A stretch of 64,000 nucleotides of DNA from Mesorhizobium sp. Z1-4. Its GTDB lineage: Bacteria > Pseudomonadota > Alphaproteobacteria > Rhizobiales > Rhizobiaceae. Every line of letters starts with the position of its first letter. Within the stretch, counting starts at the first letter, position 1. A program made the translations under genes and the position numbers. Location: positions 496,001 through 560,000 of the forward strand of contig NZ_RCIO01000001.1 in assembly GCF_004000235.1 (NCBI RefSeq), written 5' to 3'. This document shows positions 38,611 through 48,151 of the stretch, piece after piece. The notes below the pieces were generated by a model. That model ran no database searches. It was not told where the DNA came from and was given only the letters and a program-made list of their open reading frames with translations.

Positions 38611-39744
38611 TTGGCGCAAGTCAACATGAATGCTCATTTCAACAGGCGGGTGGGGCCTGGTGAAACGATCGCAATCGGCATCGAGAACGGTCTCGATTTT
38701 ACGTCGGAGACGTATCGGCAACTCTACGCAAGATCGGATGTCACGGGCTTCCAGAGCCCGCTATGGCTTAACCGCCTTTATGGCACTCTGGTTCCGGCAG
38801 TTTCTGCCGAACCATTTATTGTCACCGTCCGGCGGGGCGCAGACCTGACCGCGGTCATGCCGATGGTGGTCCAGAGAGCGGCCGGCGTAACAATTCTTCA
38901 GGCCGCCGATCTCGGTGTTTCAGACTACAACGCGCCGGTTTGTTCCGCCGACACGCTCGCTGAGCTTGCAGGATCGGATACGGTCCGCAAGACGCTCGCG
39001 CAGTTGATTTCCTTCGCCGATGTCCTGTTCCTGCGCAAGGTGGCCTGCGACGTGGATGCGGTTGACCGGTTGTTTGGCGGCACCACACGCTCGGCTTCCG
39101 AAAACAACGCTTTCGTCATCGACCTGGCACCCGGCGAATTCGACGACTGGCGCCGCGAAAACCTGAAGAAGGGCTTCCGCAAGAACATCGACCGGCGGCG
39201 GCGCAGGCTCAACGAAGAACATGGCGCGGTGGACTGGCAGACCTTCGTGGAGCCGGACGATGTCGCCCGTGCGATCGATTTCATCCGGGCCGAGCGAACG
39301 GCCAAGTTCAAGGACGATATCCTCGCCACCGACAGCTATTTCGAATTCTACAGGGACTGCGCGCTTGCCGGCGCGGCAAGCGGAGAGACTGTAACGTCGG
39401 GGGTCGTGGTCGACGGCGAGCTGGCAGCGGCGGATTTCGGCGTGATGGGCAAGGATTGCCTGCACTCGATCCTGTGCGCGGCCGATGTCGAGAATTTCGG
39501 CCAGTACGCTCCGGGCATCCAGTCGCTCCACGATCTTATCCGCGAGCGCTTCGAAAAGGGCGACAGCCGCTTCGACGCGGGTATCGGCAATTCTCGCTAC
39601 AAAAGTGACTTTTCCGCCCGCGAGATCGCGCTGGAAAACCTGTCGCTCTCGCTCAGCGCCAAGGGGCAGGCCGTGTCGACGATCTATCACCGCGCCAAGC
39701 CGCTGAAGAACTTCCTGCGCAACATCGTGAAGACGGTGCACTAA
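38611..39744 (+). CDS. BioF2-like (FemAB-type) GNAT acetyltransferase, copy 2
   Basis: 377 residues, a diverged relative of the copy at 36 kb: matching FQSPLWLNRLYGTL, ENLKKGFRKNIDRRRRRL, and the ending KPLKNFLRNIVKTVH. The start is uncertain: TTG 38611 follows GAGGGGG at a good distance, while ATG 38626 lacks one. It lies 90 bases after the flippase gene and ends just before tRNA-Thr. Two divergent copies around one flippase suggest two different acyl positions or substrates. Confidence 0.82.
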   Translation: MAQVNMNAHFNRRVGPGETIAIGIENGLDFTSETYRQLYARSDVTGFQSPLWLNRLYGTLVPAVSAEPFIVTVRRGADLTAVMPMVVQRAAGVTILQAADLGVSDYNAPVCSADTLAELAGSDTVRKTLAQLISFADVLFLRKVACDVDAVDRLFGGTTRSASENNAFVIDLAPGEFDDWRRENLKKGFRKNIDRRRRRLNEEHGAVDWQTFVEPDDVARAIDFIRAERTAKFKDDILATDSYFEFYRDCALAGAASGETVTSGVVVDGELAAADFGVMGKDCLHSILCAADVENFGQYAPGIQSLHDLIRERFEKGDSRFDAGIGNSRYKSDFSAREIALENLSLSLSAKGQAVSTIYHRAKPLKNFLRNIVKTVH

Positions 39745-39767
39745 GCAGGCTTGCTGTGGTGCGAAGC

Positions 39768-39842
<75 letters not shown>

Positions 39843-40013
39843 TCCGCGAAAGTGCGGCGCTTCTGCCACAACCCACCGGCCAGCGCAAGGCGGATGCGGC
39901 GAATTGCGCAAGCTCGTGAGAATGTGCAAATGAACCCGGCCGGTCCGGACTGCGGCAGAACCAGCAACGGGCGGCGCCGTGAGCGGCAGATAGACGGGGA
40001 AGCACCGGAGCCG

Positions 40014-40193
40014 ATGAACCACAAACCGCCAAAGGACCCACGCAAGGACCGCCTGGCCAAACAGCTGCGGGCGAACCTGCAGCGGCGCAAGGAACAGGCG
40101 CGAGAACGCTCGTCCGACGATGCCGACACTGCCGGCGCAGTTGAACCGGACCGGGATCAGCCTTTGCGCGGCTCCGACACAGGAAAACCATGA
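40014..40193 (+). CDS. Short conserved basic protein upstream of murA
   Basis: 59 residues, rich in K, R and D (MNHKPPKDPRKDRLAKQLRA at the start, then NLQRRKEQARERSSDD). CGGAG precedes the ATG by 3 bases. Short proteins starting with this P-K-D-P-R-x-x-R pattern are common immediately before murA in this order, so I consider it real. Function unknown; no membrane segment is visible. Confidence 0.65.
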   Translation: MNHKPPKDPRKDRLAKQLRANLQRRKEQARERSSDDADTAGAVEPDRDQPLRGSDTGKP

Positions 40194-40303
40194 TCGGCGA
40201 TAGACAGTCCGCGCCGACCGCCTGTTCTTGAACCAACCAATTCATTGGTCTAGACCGGCACACCATTTTAGTGCGGCCCATATCGCGGCCGGAAAGGCGC
40301 AGC

Positions 40304-41593
40304 ATGGACCGGATCAAAATCGTCGGCGGCAACCAGCTTAACGGCACCATCCCGATATCGGGCGCCAAAAATGCCGCACTGCCGCTGATGATTGCCGCAC
40401 TGATGACGGACGAAACGCTGACGCTGGAGAACGTCCCTCACCTTGCCGATGTCGAGCAGCTGATCCGCATCCTCACCAATCACGGGGTCGACTATTCGGT
40501 GAACGGCCGCCGCGAGGAGCAATCGCAGCGCTATTCGCGCACAATCCACTTTACCGCCCGCAATATCGTCGACACCACCGCGCCCTACGAGCTCGTGTCG
40601 AAGATGCGAGCCAGCTTCTGGGTGATCGGGCCGCTGCTCGCCCGCATGGGCCAGGCCCGCGTTTCGCTGCCGGGCGGCTGCGCCATCGGGACGCGCCCCG
40701 TCGATCTCTTCATCGACGGACTGAAGGCGCTCGGCGCGGACATCGATATCGACAATGGCTATGTGAACGCGACGGCGCGCAACGGGCTTGTCGGCAACAG
40801 ATATGTCTTCCCGAAGGTTTCGGTGGGTGCGACCCATGTGCTGATGATGGCCGCCGCCATGGCCAAGGGGCAAACGGTGCTCGAGAACGCGGCGCGTGAG
40901 CCCGAGGTCGTCAATCTCGCGGAATGCCTGAACGCAATGGGCGCCCGCATATCGGATGCCGGCAGCAGCACGATCGTCATCGACGGCGTGGACAGGCTTT
41001 CAGGCGCACAGCACCGCGTCATCCCCGACCGCATCGAAACCGGCACCTACGCGATGGCCGTGGCGATGACCGGCGGCGATGTGCTGCTGGAGGGTGCGCG
41101 TGCCGACATTCTGGAATCCGCGCTCGACACCATTTCGCAGACGGGAGCCGAGATCACCCAGGTGAACTCCGGCATCCGCGTCCGCCGAAACGGCTCGGGC
41201 ATCAACCCCGTCGACGTGACAACAGAGCCTTATCCCGGCTTCCCCACCGACCTGCAGGCCCAGTTCATGGGGCTGATGACACGGGCGCGCGGGCGCTCGA
41301 AAATTACCGAGACGATCTTCGAAAACCGCTTCATGCACGTGCAGGAACTGGCGCGCCTCGGGGCTCGTATTTCGCTTTCGGGCCAGACGGCCACGGTGGA
41401 CGGCGTCGAAAACCTTCGCGGCGCGCCGGTGATGGCGACCGACCTGCGCGCCTCGGTTTCTTTGGTGATTGCAGGGCTGGCAGCCGAGGGCGAGACCATG
41501 GTTCACCGGGTTTACCATCTCGACCGCGGCTTCGAACGGCTGGAAGAAAAACTGGCGCATTGCGGCGCGCAGCTGGAGCGGGTCGGCGAATAA
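40304..41593 (+). CDS. murA: UDP-N-acetylglucosamine 1-carboxyvinyltransferase
   Basis: 429 residues from ATG 40304 after GGAAAGG. Transfers enolpyruvate from PEP to UDP-GlcNAc, first committed step of peptidoglycan synthesis. The PEP-binding active-site cysteine is in [16 protein letters not shown], so the enzyme is fosfomycin-sensitive in type. [15 protein letters not shown] and [16 protein letters not shown] are also conserved. Confidence 0.97.
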   Translation: MDRIKIVGGNQLNGTIPISGAKNAALPLMIAALMTDETLTLENVPHLADVEQLIRILTNHGVDYSVNGRREEQSQRYSRTIHFTARNIVDTTAPYELVSKMRASFWVIGPLLARMGQARVSLPGGCAIGTRPVDLFIDGLKALGADIDIDNGYVNATARNGLVGNRYVFPKVSVGATHVLMMAAAMAKGQTVLENAAREPEVVNLAECLNAMGARISDAGSSTIVIDGVDRLSGAQHRVIPDRIETGTYAMAVAMTGGDVLLEGARADILESALDTISQTGAEITQVNSGIRVRRNGSGINPVDVTTEPYPGFPTDLQAQFMGLMTRARGRSKITETIFENRFMHVQELARLGARISLSGQTATVDGVENLRGAPVMATDLRASVSLVIAGLAAEGETMVHRVYHLDRGFERLEEKLAHCGAQLERVGE

Positions 41594-41683
41594 GGCCGGC
41601 AGGCGATGGGCCCGCTAGTTGCACCGCAACACAAGAACGCCTAACACAAAACCTGAAACCGCAGCGAAGAAGCGTGTTCCGAC

Positions 41684-42118
41684 ATGCAAGCCCTCCGACT
41701 TGTCGCCCTTGACGGGGAAGACCTGAGTATCGTTTCCGCGCATGTTCAGGATGCCGTGACCAAGGTCGGCGAAATCAAGTTCGATGCCGCAGACAAGCAG
41801 CTCGTGCTGCCGGTCAACCGCTACGCCTGGGAAAAGAAGCGCGGCCTGTTCTCGCGGCGCGGCGAACGGCGGCGCAGCGTGCTGCATTTCAAGCGTGTGC
41901 TCGGCGTGCGCGCCAGCGGTATCGACCAGTCGAAAGGCGATACCGTTCTTTCACTGCTGGCAATCGAGTTTGCGCCTTCCGATTCACCGGCCGGAACCAT
42001 CGAGCTGACCTTTGCGGGCGGCGGCGCAATGGCGCTCGATGTCGAGGTGATCGAAGTTCAGCTCGCGGATGTCGGCGGCGCCTGGGAAGCCGCCGCGCGC
42101 CCGCGGCACGGCGTCTAG
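41684..42118 (+). CDS. DUF2948 family protein
   Basis: 144 residues with LVALDGEDLSIVSAHVQDAV at the N-terminus and RRSVLHFKRVLGVRASGI in the middle, characteristic of DUF2948. Conserved between murA and hisD in many alphaproteobacteria. No function is known. It ends 10 bases before the hisD start. Confidence 0.85.
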   Translation: MQALRLVALDGEDLSIVSAHVQDAVTKVGEIKFDAADKQLVLPVNRYAWEKKRGLFSRRGERRRSVLHFKRVLGVRASGIDQSKGDTVLSLLAIEFAPSDSPAGTIELTFAGGGAMALDVEVIEVQLADVGGAWEAAARPRHGV

Positions 42119-42128
42119 GACAGGTCCG

Positions 42129-43418
42129 TTGGCAGTTCGTCTCGACAGCACCAGCCCGGACTTCGAAGAGCGTTTCGCTGCGCTGCTGGCGGCCAAACGC
42201 GAAGTATCGGAAGATGTCGATCAGGCCGTGCGCGACATCATCGAAAGAGTGCGCAGCGATGGCGACGAAGCACTCATCGAATTTTCCCGCAAATTCGACC
42301 GGGTCGATCTCGGCCAAACAGGCTTGCGGGTCACCCGGGCCGAGATCGAGGCGGCGGCAGCCGAAATCGATGCCGAGACACGATCGGCTCTGGAAACCGC
42401 CCACCGGCGTATTCGCGCCCATCACGAGCGGCAGGTGCCGAAAGACGAACATTATACCGATGCGCTCGGCGTCGAGCTCGGCTGGCGCTGGAGTGCGATC
42501 GAGGCGGTCGGCCTTTACGTGCCGGGCGGCAGCGCAAGCTACCCGAGCTCGGTGCTGATGAATGCGGTGCCGGCCCGGGTCGCCGGTGTGGAACGCATTG
42601 TCATGGTGGTGCCGTCGCCCGGCGGTGTCATCAATCCGCTGGTGCTCGCGGCAGCCGACCTCGCCGGTATCGACGAGATCTACCGCGTCGGCGGCGCACA
42701 GGCCATTGCGGCGCTGGCTTACGGCACCGAAACCATCCGTCCCGTCGCCAAGATCGTCGGCCCGGGGAACGCCTATGTCGCGGCCGCCAAGCGCCGCGTG
42801 TTCGGCACCGTGGGCATCGACATGATCGCCGGACCCTCGGAGGTACTGGTTGTCGCCGACGGGCAAAACGACCCCGACTGGCTCGCGGCCGATCTTCTGG
42901 CGCAGGCAGAACATGACACGGCGGCGCAGTCCATCCTGATGACCGACGACGCCGACCTCGCGGCAGCAGTCGAACAGGCCGTCGAGCGGCAGCTCGCACT
43001 GCTTCCCAGGCGCGAAACCGCCGCAGCAAGCTGGCGCGATTTCGGTGCCGTGATCTTGCTCGGCTCGCTCGATGAAGCGCCCGCGCTTGCGAACCGGATC
43101 GCCGGCGAACATGTCGAACTCGCGGTCTCCGACCCGGAGGCACTGGCTGCCCAAATCCGCAATGCGGGCGCGCTGTTCCTAGGCCGACACACGCCGGAGG
43201 TAATCGGCGATTATGTCGGCGGGTCCAATCACGTTCTGCCGACGGCGCGTTCCGCGCGCTTTTCGTCGGGCCTGTCGGTTTCCGATTTCGTCAAACGCAG
43301 CTCGGTTCTCAAGCTCGGGCCGGACCAGCTGCGGGCGCTCGCCCCCGCGGCGATCAGGCTGGCGGAGGCCGAGGGGCTGAGTGCACATGCGCGATCCGTC
43401 GCGCTTCGGCTGAACTAG
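42129..43418 (+). CDS. hisD: Histidinol dehydrogenase
   Basis: 429 residues from TTG 42129, supported by AGGACAGG just upstream and by the family start AVRLDSTSPDFEERFAAL. Oxidises histidinol to histidine in two NAD+-dependent steps with zinc. Conserved are LYVPGGSASYPSSVLMN, GPGNAYVAAAKR, GPSEVLVVADG and LAQAEHDTAAQSILMT. It is followed after 9 bases by the UPF0262 gene. Confidence 0.95.
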   Translation: MAVRLDSTSPDFEERFAALLAAKREVSEDVDQAVRDIIERVRSDGDEALIEFSRKFDRVDLGQTGLRVTRAEIEAAAAEIDAETRSALETAHRRIRAHHERQVPKDEHYTDALGVELGWRWSAIEAVGLYVPGGSASYPSSVLMNAVPARVAGVERIVMVVPSPGGVINPLVLAAADLAGIDEIYRVGGAQAIAALAYGTETIRPVAKIVGPGNAYVAAAKRRVFGTVGIDMIAGPSEVLVVADGQNDPDWLAADLLAQAEHDTAAQSILMTDDADLAAAVEQAVERQLALLPRRETAAASWRDFGAVILLGSLDEAPALANRIAGEHVELAVSDPEALAAQIRNAGALFLGRHTPEVIGDYVGGSNHVLPTARSARFSSGLSVSDFVKRSSVLKLGPDQLRALAPAAIRLAEAEGLSAHARSVALRLN

Positions 43419-43427
43419 GTCCGCGCG

Positions 43428-43910
43428 ATGGCGGAGCAGCTTCCCGACAAGGCCCGCCTCATCGACGTCGTGCTTGACGAGTCGATCGGACGTTCCACGC
43501 CCGATATCGAACATGAACGGGCGGTGGCGATCTTCGATCTGATCGAAGAAAACAGCTTCGGCCCGGTCGGTCATGACGGGGGGCCGTTCAAGCTCAAGCT
43601 GTCGCTTGCCGAATCGCGGCTGGTGTTTGCCATCAGCGACGAAGCGGACAGGCCGGTCGTCACCCACATCCTTTCGCTGACGCCGTTCCGGCGGATCGTG
43701 AAAGACTATTTCCTCATCTGCGAAAGCTACTACGAGGCGATCCGCACCGCCACGCCGAGCCAGATCGAGGCGATCGACATGGGCCGGCGCGGTGTCCATA
43801 ACGATGGCTCGCAAACATTGATGGACAGGCTTGCGGGCAAAATCGACATGGACTTCGACACTGCGCGCCGGCTGTTCACGCTGGTATGCGTGCTGCACTG
43901 GCGGGGTTGA
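43428..43910 (+). CDS. UPF0262 family protein
   Basis: 160 residues, full length for UPF0262: [40 protein letters not shown] and [20 protein letters not shown] are its hallmarks. Function unknown. Position after hisD is conserved in alphaproteobacteria. Confidence 0.93.
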   Translation: MAEQLPDKARLIDVVLDESIGRSTPDIEHERAVAIFDLIEENSFGPVGHDGGPFKLKLSLAESRLVFAISDEADRPVVTHILSLTPFRRIVKDYFLICESYYEAIRTATPSQIEAIDMGRRGVHNDGSQTLMDRLAGKIDMDFDTARRLFTLVCVLHWRG

Positions 43911-43964
43911 GAATGACCCGTGGTTCCTTGCCTTTCCACGCCAGCGCCGGGGACTGATACCGGC

Positions 43965-44429
43965 ATGGGGGGAGGAGACAAACAGGAGCTGCCCGGTTCC
44001 GTGCTTTTTCTGTGCGGCATGAACTCCGTGCGCTCGCCGATGGCCGAACAGTTGGCGCGCCGGCTGCTGCCACGCTCTATCTTCGTCGCCTCGGCCGGCG
44101 TTCGTGCCGGCGAACGCGATCCTTTCGTGGACGCTGTTCTGGCGGAAAAGGAGATGACCCTCGGGGAGCGCCAGCCGCAGATGCTGGAAGACCTCGAAGA
44201 CAGCTATTTCGACCTCATCGTCACGCTATCGCCCGAAGCCCACCATGCGGCGCTGGAACTGACGCGTTCGCTGGCGGTCAATGTCGAATACTGGCCAACC
44301 GCTGACCCGACGGACGTGCGCGGCACCCGTGAGCAGATTCTCGACGCCTACCGCGGCGTGCGCGACCGCCTAGAGACCCAGTTGAAGGCAAGATTTGGCG
44401 CGACGAAGCGCTCGCGGACGGCGGGATAA
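43965..44429 (+). CDS. Low-molecular-weight protein tyrosine phosphatase-like / ArsC-type
   Basis: 154 residues from ATG 43965; the frame is open to GTG 43920. The phosphate loop C-x5-R-S is in VLFLCGMNSVRSPMAEQLAR. A downstream acid is in ANRTDPTDVRGT-like sequence (WPTADPTDVRGTREQ). It is part of the conserved hisD-UPF0262-infA run. Substrate unknown; arsenate reductase function is possible but unsupported. Confidence 0.85.
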   Translation: MGGGDKQELPGSVLFLCGMNSVRSPMAEQLARRLLPRSIFVASAGVRAGERDPFVDAVLAEKEMTLGERQPQMLEDLEDSYFDLIVTLSPEAHHAALELTRSLAVNVEYWPTADPTDVRGTREQILDAYRGVRDRLETQLKARFGATKRSRTAG

Positions 44430-44514
44430 TGCGTGTTCACAAATCTGGGCTAATCGTATAGGTTCCGCGCAAATTCCGGCCCGGCGCCGGATTTTCTCTT
44501 AAAAAAGGTATGGA

Positions 44515-44733
44515 ATGCCGAAGGAAGAAGTACTCGAATTTCCGGGCGTGGTGACCGAACTGCTGCCCAATGCAATGTTCCGTGTGAAGCTGGAAAACGA
44601 ACACGAGATCATTGCCCACACGGCCGGTCGCATGCGCAAGAACCGTATTCGCGTCCTGACCGGCGATAAGGTTCTGGTCGAGATGACCCCCTACGACCTC
44701 ACCAAAGGCCGTATCACCTATCGTTTCAAATAG
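44515..44733 (+). CDS. infA: Translation initiation factor IF-1
   Basis: 72 residues, a single S1/OB-fold domain: [40 protein letters not shown] and the ending [11 protein letters not shown]. Full length and nearly invariant within the order. AAAAAAGG is upstream. Confidence 0.97.
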
Positions 44734-44772
44734 ACTTTCGAGCGCGGGCGTTGCGCCTGTGACGGGACACCG

Positions 44773-45399
44773 ATGAGCGTATTCCAGAAACTGGTGCTGG
44801 CATCCGGGTCGCCGCGCAGGATCGAGCTGCTGCAGCAGGCCGGCATCGAGCCGGACCGGCTGATCGCAAGCGAGATCGACGAAACGCCGAAGCGGGCCGA
44901 ACATCCCGCCTCGCTGGCCAAGCGCCTTTCGCGCGAGAAGGCCGAACGGGCACTCGAGATCTACCGCAAGGACCCCGACGAAGGCGAAGCCTTCCTTGTG
45001 GCCGCGGACACAGTGGTTGCCGTCGGCCGGCGTATCCTGCCCAAGGCGCAGCTCGCGGAAGAGGCGGCAAACTGTCTGCGCCTGCTTTCAGGCCGCACGC
45101 ACCGGGTCTACACCGGCGTGTGCGTGATCGCGCCTTCGGGCAAGGTGCGGCAGAAACTTTCCGAGACGCGGGTGCGTTTCAAGCGGCTCTCCCGCGAAGA
45201 GCAGGAGAGTTACCTCGCGTCGGGCGAATGGCGCGGAAAGGCCGGCGGTTACGCCATTCAGGGCCTAGCCGGAACGTTCGTGGTCAAGCTTGTGGGCTCT
45301 TATACCGGCGTCGTGGGCCTGCCGTTGCATGAAACGGTCAACCTTCTGGTCGGCGACGGCTACAAGGTGCATTTCGCCTGGTTGTCGGCGCGGAGCTGA
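44773..45399 (+). CDS. maf: Maf-like nucleoside triphosphate pyrophosphatase
   Basis: 208 residues. Signatures: [55 protein letters not shown] and [16 protein letters not shown]. Hydrolyses non-canonical or specific NTPs. yacG follows after one base, the usual order in this group. Confidence 0.95.
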   Translation: MSVFQKLVLASGSPRRIELLQQAGIEPDRLIASEIDETPKRAEHPASLAKRLSREKAERALEIYRKDPDEGEAFLVAADTVVAVGRRILPKAQLAEEAANCLRLLSGRTHRVYTGVCVIAPSGKVRQKLSETRVRFKRLSREEQESYLASGEWRGKAGGYAIQGLAGTFVVKLVGSYTGVVGLPLHETVNLLVGDGYKVHFAWLSARS

Positions 45400-45400
45400 G

Positions 45401-45610
45401 GTGGTGGCGGGCGCACAGCCGGAAAAGGTAACCCCGCTCAGGCCACGGCGCCCCTGCCCCGAATGCGGGCAGCCCTCGGCGCGCGACACCTATCCTTTCT
45501 GCTCCAAACGCTGCAAGGACGTGGATCTCAACCGCTGGCTTTCGGGCGCCTATGTGCTGCCCGGACGCGAGGAGGAACCCGGCAGCTCCGAGGATGGCGG
45601 GCAAGGCTGA
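45401..45610 (+). CDS. yacG: DNA gyrase inhibitor YacG (zinc-binding)
   Basis: 69 residues from GTG 45401 (45404 is an alternative GTG). The zinc site is [20 protein letters not shown], four cysteines in C-x2-C...C-x3-C, followed by [17 protein letters not shown]. YacG binds GyrB. Ribosome binding site GGAG overlaps the end of maf, so the two are probably coupled. Confidence 0.92.
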   Translation: MVAGAQPEKVTPLRPRRPCPECGQPSARDTYPFCSKRCKDVDLNRWLSGAYVLPGREEEPGSSEDGGQG

Positions 45611-45869
45611 GGCCCTCGAGGGGCCATGGATGCGCCGGTTGCGCTTTCACGCCCCTGCCCTTCTGAGGTTGCTGGCGCGCCGGCGTCTTCGCGGCGCGCC
45701 TCGGCGCCAATACTGCGTGAATTCACGGTCCGCGCACGGCCATTTCCCGGCGGCCGAGAACAGCGCTGGACAGCGTGAAAACACGTGCTATAACGCGGCC
45801 CGCTTCAGTGGAAAACCAACACCGCAGGCCTTCACCGAGACATCGCTCCCGGCGGCCCGAAGCCCGGAT

Positions 45870-45945
45870 GCCCAGGTAGCTCAGTTGGTAGAGCAGCGGA
45901 TTGAAAATCCGCGTGTCGGTGGTTCGATTCCGCCCCTGGGCACCA
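45870..45945 (+). tRNA. tRNA-Phe (GAA)
   Basis: Acceptor stem GCCCAGG/CCTGGGC, D-arm GCTCAGTTGGTAGAGC, anticodon loop TTGAAAA giving anticodon GAA, T-arm GGTTCGATTCC. CCA is encoded. An integrase gene lies just downstream in the same direction, marking the tRNA 3' end as the likely attachment site. Confidence 0.97.
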
Positions 45946-46056
45946 GACAACCTTCTCCTCGCTGAACATAACTTCTCAGAAACCCTTGTTTTTCAAGGCT
46001 TTCAGCGATCCTATCTGACCTTAGCTGAACACGCCTACCCCTTGCTTCGCATCAAA

Positions 46057-46109
46057 TTGGGGGTATCGTGTGGGGGTATTTTGAAACCTGCGGGAGGCGA
46101 TACCCCCAA
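46057..46109 (+). promoter_or_regulatory. Inverted repeat covering the integrase leader
   Basis: TTGGGGGTATCG at 46057-46068 is the exact reverse complement of CGATACCCCCAA at 46098-46109, which ends at the integrase start codon. A third half-copy, TGGGGGTATT, lies at 46071-46080. The integrase ribosome binding site CGGGAGG (46091-46097) falls in the loop of the hairpin. It could be an arm-type integrase site or a control element for integrase translation. Confidence 0.6.
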
Positions 46110-47303
46110 ATGCCCCTGTCTGAATTCAGCGTCCGCAATGCCAAGCCGCGCGAGAAGCCGTACAAGCTTGCCGACAGCGGTGGCCTCTACCTCGCCATTC
46201 AGCCCAGCGGCTCGAAACTCTGGCGGCTCAAATACCGGTTTGCGGAAAAGGAAAAGACCCTCTCCTTCGGTCAGTACCCGCTCGTCTCGATCGCCGATGC
46301 AAGGCGACAGCGCGACGACGCGAAGCGCCAATTGCTAGCTGGCACCGATCCCTCAATGCAAAAGAAGCTGGATCGGATCGCGGCCACAACTGCAGCCCGT
46401 ACCACCTTTGGACTGATTGCCGAGGAATACATCCATCGGATGAAGGCGAACGGCGCAGCCGAAGGAACGATCGCTAAGACTGAGTGGCTACTTCTGGATT
46501 TGGCGAAGCCGCTCGCAAAGCGACCAATCAAGGAGGTCACTCCGGCTGAAATCCTTGACCTTCTGCAACGCATTGAAAAGAGCGGTCGGCGCGAGACCGC
46601 GCGCCGGCTCCGGGGCACGATCGGCGCAGTCTTTCGGCTGGCGGTCGTGACACTGCGAGCAGAAGGCGACCCCACAACCGTTCTCCACGGCGCACTTCAA
46701 CCGCCGAAACCAACCTCCCGACCTGCGATCACAGATGAGCGCGAGTTCGGCAAACTGCTTTCCGTGATTGACGAGTACGACGGTTGGCCGACCATCAAGG
46801 CGGCACTTCAGTTCCTCGCCCTGACGTGTGTGCGGCCAGGCGAAGTGCGACACGCTCTGCGTGGAGAGTTCGATCGCAAGAAGGCAATCTGGCGTATACC
46901 GGCTGAACGGATGAAAATGCGGCAGCCGCATGATGTGCCACTCTCCCGGCAGGCACTCCAGGTTCTAGAAGAAGTGTGGCCGCTGTCCGATCCTGACGGA
47001 TTGGTTTTTCCATCGATCCGAACAGCCAGGAAGCCCCTGTCCGACAACGCGCTCAACAGTGCGCTTCGGCGCATGGGCTATTCCAAGGATGAAGTGACAG
47101 CCCACGGGTTTCGGGCCAGTGCCAGCACGATCCTTAACAACCGAGGCTACGATCCCGATGTCATCGAAGCTGTGCTGGCACACCAGGATCGGAATGCCAT
47201 TCGTCGCGCCTACAACCGTGCGTCGTATTGGGATCAGCGAGTGAGGCTGATGCAGGAGTGGGCCGATCTTACGGATAACCTAGCAGGCGGTAATCTGACA
47301 TGA
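46110..47303 (+). CDS. P4-type tyrosine integrase of a tRNA-Phe island
   Basis: 397 residues from ATG 46110. N-terminal DUF4102 domain (KLADSGGLYLAIQPSGSKLW) then a SAM-like core domain, then the catalytic domain with R242 (TCVRPGEV), H332 and R335 (HGFRASASTIL), H358 (LAHQDRNAIRRAY) and Y368. All catalytic residues are present, so it should be active. Position 165 bases downstream of tRNA-Phe is typical of genomic islands that insert in the tRNA 3' end. Confidence 0.94.
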   Translation: MPLSEFSVRNAKPREKPYKLADSGGLYLAIQPSGSKLWRLKYRFAEKEKTLSFGQYPLVSIADARRQRDDAKRQLLAGTDPSMQKKLDRIAATTAARTTFGLIAEEYIHRMKANGAAEGTIAKTEWLLLDLAKPLAKRPIKEVTPAEILDLLQRIEKSGRRETARRLRGTIGAVFRLAVVTLRAEGDPTTVLHGALQPPKPTSRPAITDEREFGKLLSVIDEYDGWPTIKAALQFLALTCVRPGEVRHALRGEFDRKKAIWRIPAERMKMRQPHDVPLSRQALQVLEEVWPLSDPDGLVFPSIRTARKPLSDNALNSALRRMGYSKDEVTAHGFRASASTILNNRGYDPDVIEAVLAHQDRNAIRRAYNRASYWDQRVRLMQEWADLTDNLAGGNLT

Positions 47304-47309
47304 GATAAT

Positions 47310-47852
47310 TTATCTCGTTTCGAATAATAACTTAAAGCTAAGATACAGCCCTTCCACGTTTAGCTTTGCCTTCTTTATTAAAAATATCGTATCGTCTACG
47401 ACCTCGCGGGAAATATTGTAAACTGGATCAATCCCGTGCCCGTGATCCTCTCTTTTCTTATAATACTTAGATATGTCATACCCTAGGCGAAAGGCACAAA
47501 GTTCGCGTCCGCGTGTTGATAGATAATCATGCAAGTCACGGTGTTCTTCTCCAGAAATTGACTCGCGGGCTTCAACCATCAGCTCCCATTTCGAAACAGG
47601 TGGCTCTCGATAGAGCCAATATGTCAGCGATGCAGCGCGCTTGTATTGGCATGGCTCACCTCCTAGAAGGCGCCGAAAATTGTCAACCTCTTCCAACCAA
47701 AATTCGTGGGCTAATGCTAAGTTTCGCTCGGCAAACGAAATCGCGATGCCGCTGTCCTCGGCCATGTATTCGTAGTACCCCTTGACCAGGGAGCAAAAAT
47801 AGTCGCCGGACTCCATTCTGCGGAGTTCATCACCTTTGAATGAAAACGCCAT
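47310..47852 (-). CDS. Hypothetical island protein
   Basis: 180 residues from ATG 47852 (the frame opens at TTG 47885, inside the T tract of the upstream terminator). I do not recognise the family. Many aromatic and charged residues with helical character: SGDYFCSLVKGYYEYMAEDS, LALAHEFWLEEVDNFRRLLG and a C-terminal VVDDTIFLIKKAKLNVEGLY. No signal peptide or membrane helix. It is convergent with the integrase with 6 bases between stops, and AT-richer than the core genes, consistent with acquired cargo. Confidence 0.55.
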   Translation of the reverse strand: MAFSFKGDELRRMESGDYFCSLVKGYYEYMAEDSGIAISFAERNLALAHEFWLEEVDNFRRLLGGEPCQYKRAASLTYWLYREPPVSKWELMVEARESISGEEHRDLHDYLSTRGRELCAFRLGYDISKYYKKREDHGHGIDPVYNISREVVDDTIFLIKKAKLNVEGLYLSFKLLFETR

Positions 47853-47882
47853 TGTTGAGTGGACCCGCCTAGACGAAAGAAG

Positions 47883-47908
47883 CAAAAAAAAGGAGGCCTC
47901 AAGCCTCC
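47883..47908 (-). terminator. Intrinsic terminator
   Basis: On the minus strand GGAGGC-TTGAG-GCCTCC is followed directly by eight T. It ends the short gene at 47933-48097 before the next minus-strand frame. Confidence 0.85.
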
Positions 47909-47932
47909 CCTGAATGCAATATGCGCATTCAG

Positions 47933-48097
47933 TTATCTGCCGACAACCTTGTCTTTGTAGTCTAAGACCATTTCGTGGTCGTCCGGAATCGTGATCATCC
48001 CATTGGCGGACAGCCGTGGCCCCAGCTTTCTACCGCTTGTCTCCTTGCGATCGACAGAGGAACCAACACGACTTACGCTATTCGTTTGACCTAGCAT
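47933..48097 (-). CDS. Short hypothetical island protein
   Basis: 54 residues from ATG 48097. GAGGAG lies 7 bases upstream, an ideal ribosome binding site; an earlier ATG at 48103 overlaps it. The protein is polar, beginning MLGQTNSVSRVGSSVDRKET and ending ITIPDDHEMVLDYKDKVVGR. No family recognised. It has its own operator-like palindromes upstream and a strong terminator downstream, so it is a well-defined small transcription unit; a regulatory, antitoxin-like or anti-defence role is possible but unproven. Confidence 0.6.
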   Translation of the reverse strand: MLGQTNSVSRVGSSVDRKETSGRKLGPRLSANGMITIPDDHEMVLDYKDKVVGR

Positions 48098-48130
48098 CTC
48101 CATTCTCCTCAAAAGAACTCTCAACCCTAA

Positions 48131-48150
48131 GTGTTGCAAAAATACAACAC
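48131..48150 (-). promoter_or_regulatory. Operator-like palindrome 1
   Basis: GTGTTG and CAACAC, 8 bases apart, form a 6-bp inverted repeat 33 bases upstream of the short gene start. It lies beside a stronger palindrome, so a repressor may bind both. Confidence 0.5.
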
Positions 48151-48151
48151 A

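Noticed and set aside
45552-45965. A 137-residue plus-strand frame spanning tRNA-Phe
   Set aside because: It overlaps a tRNA and the end of yacG and has no coding signal of its own.
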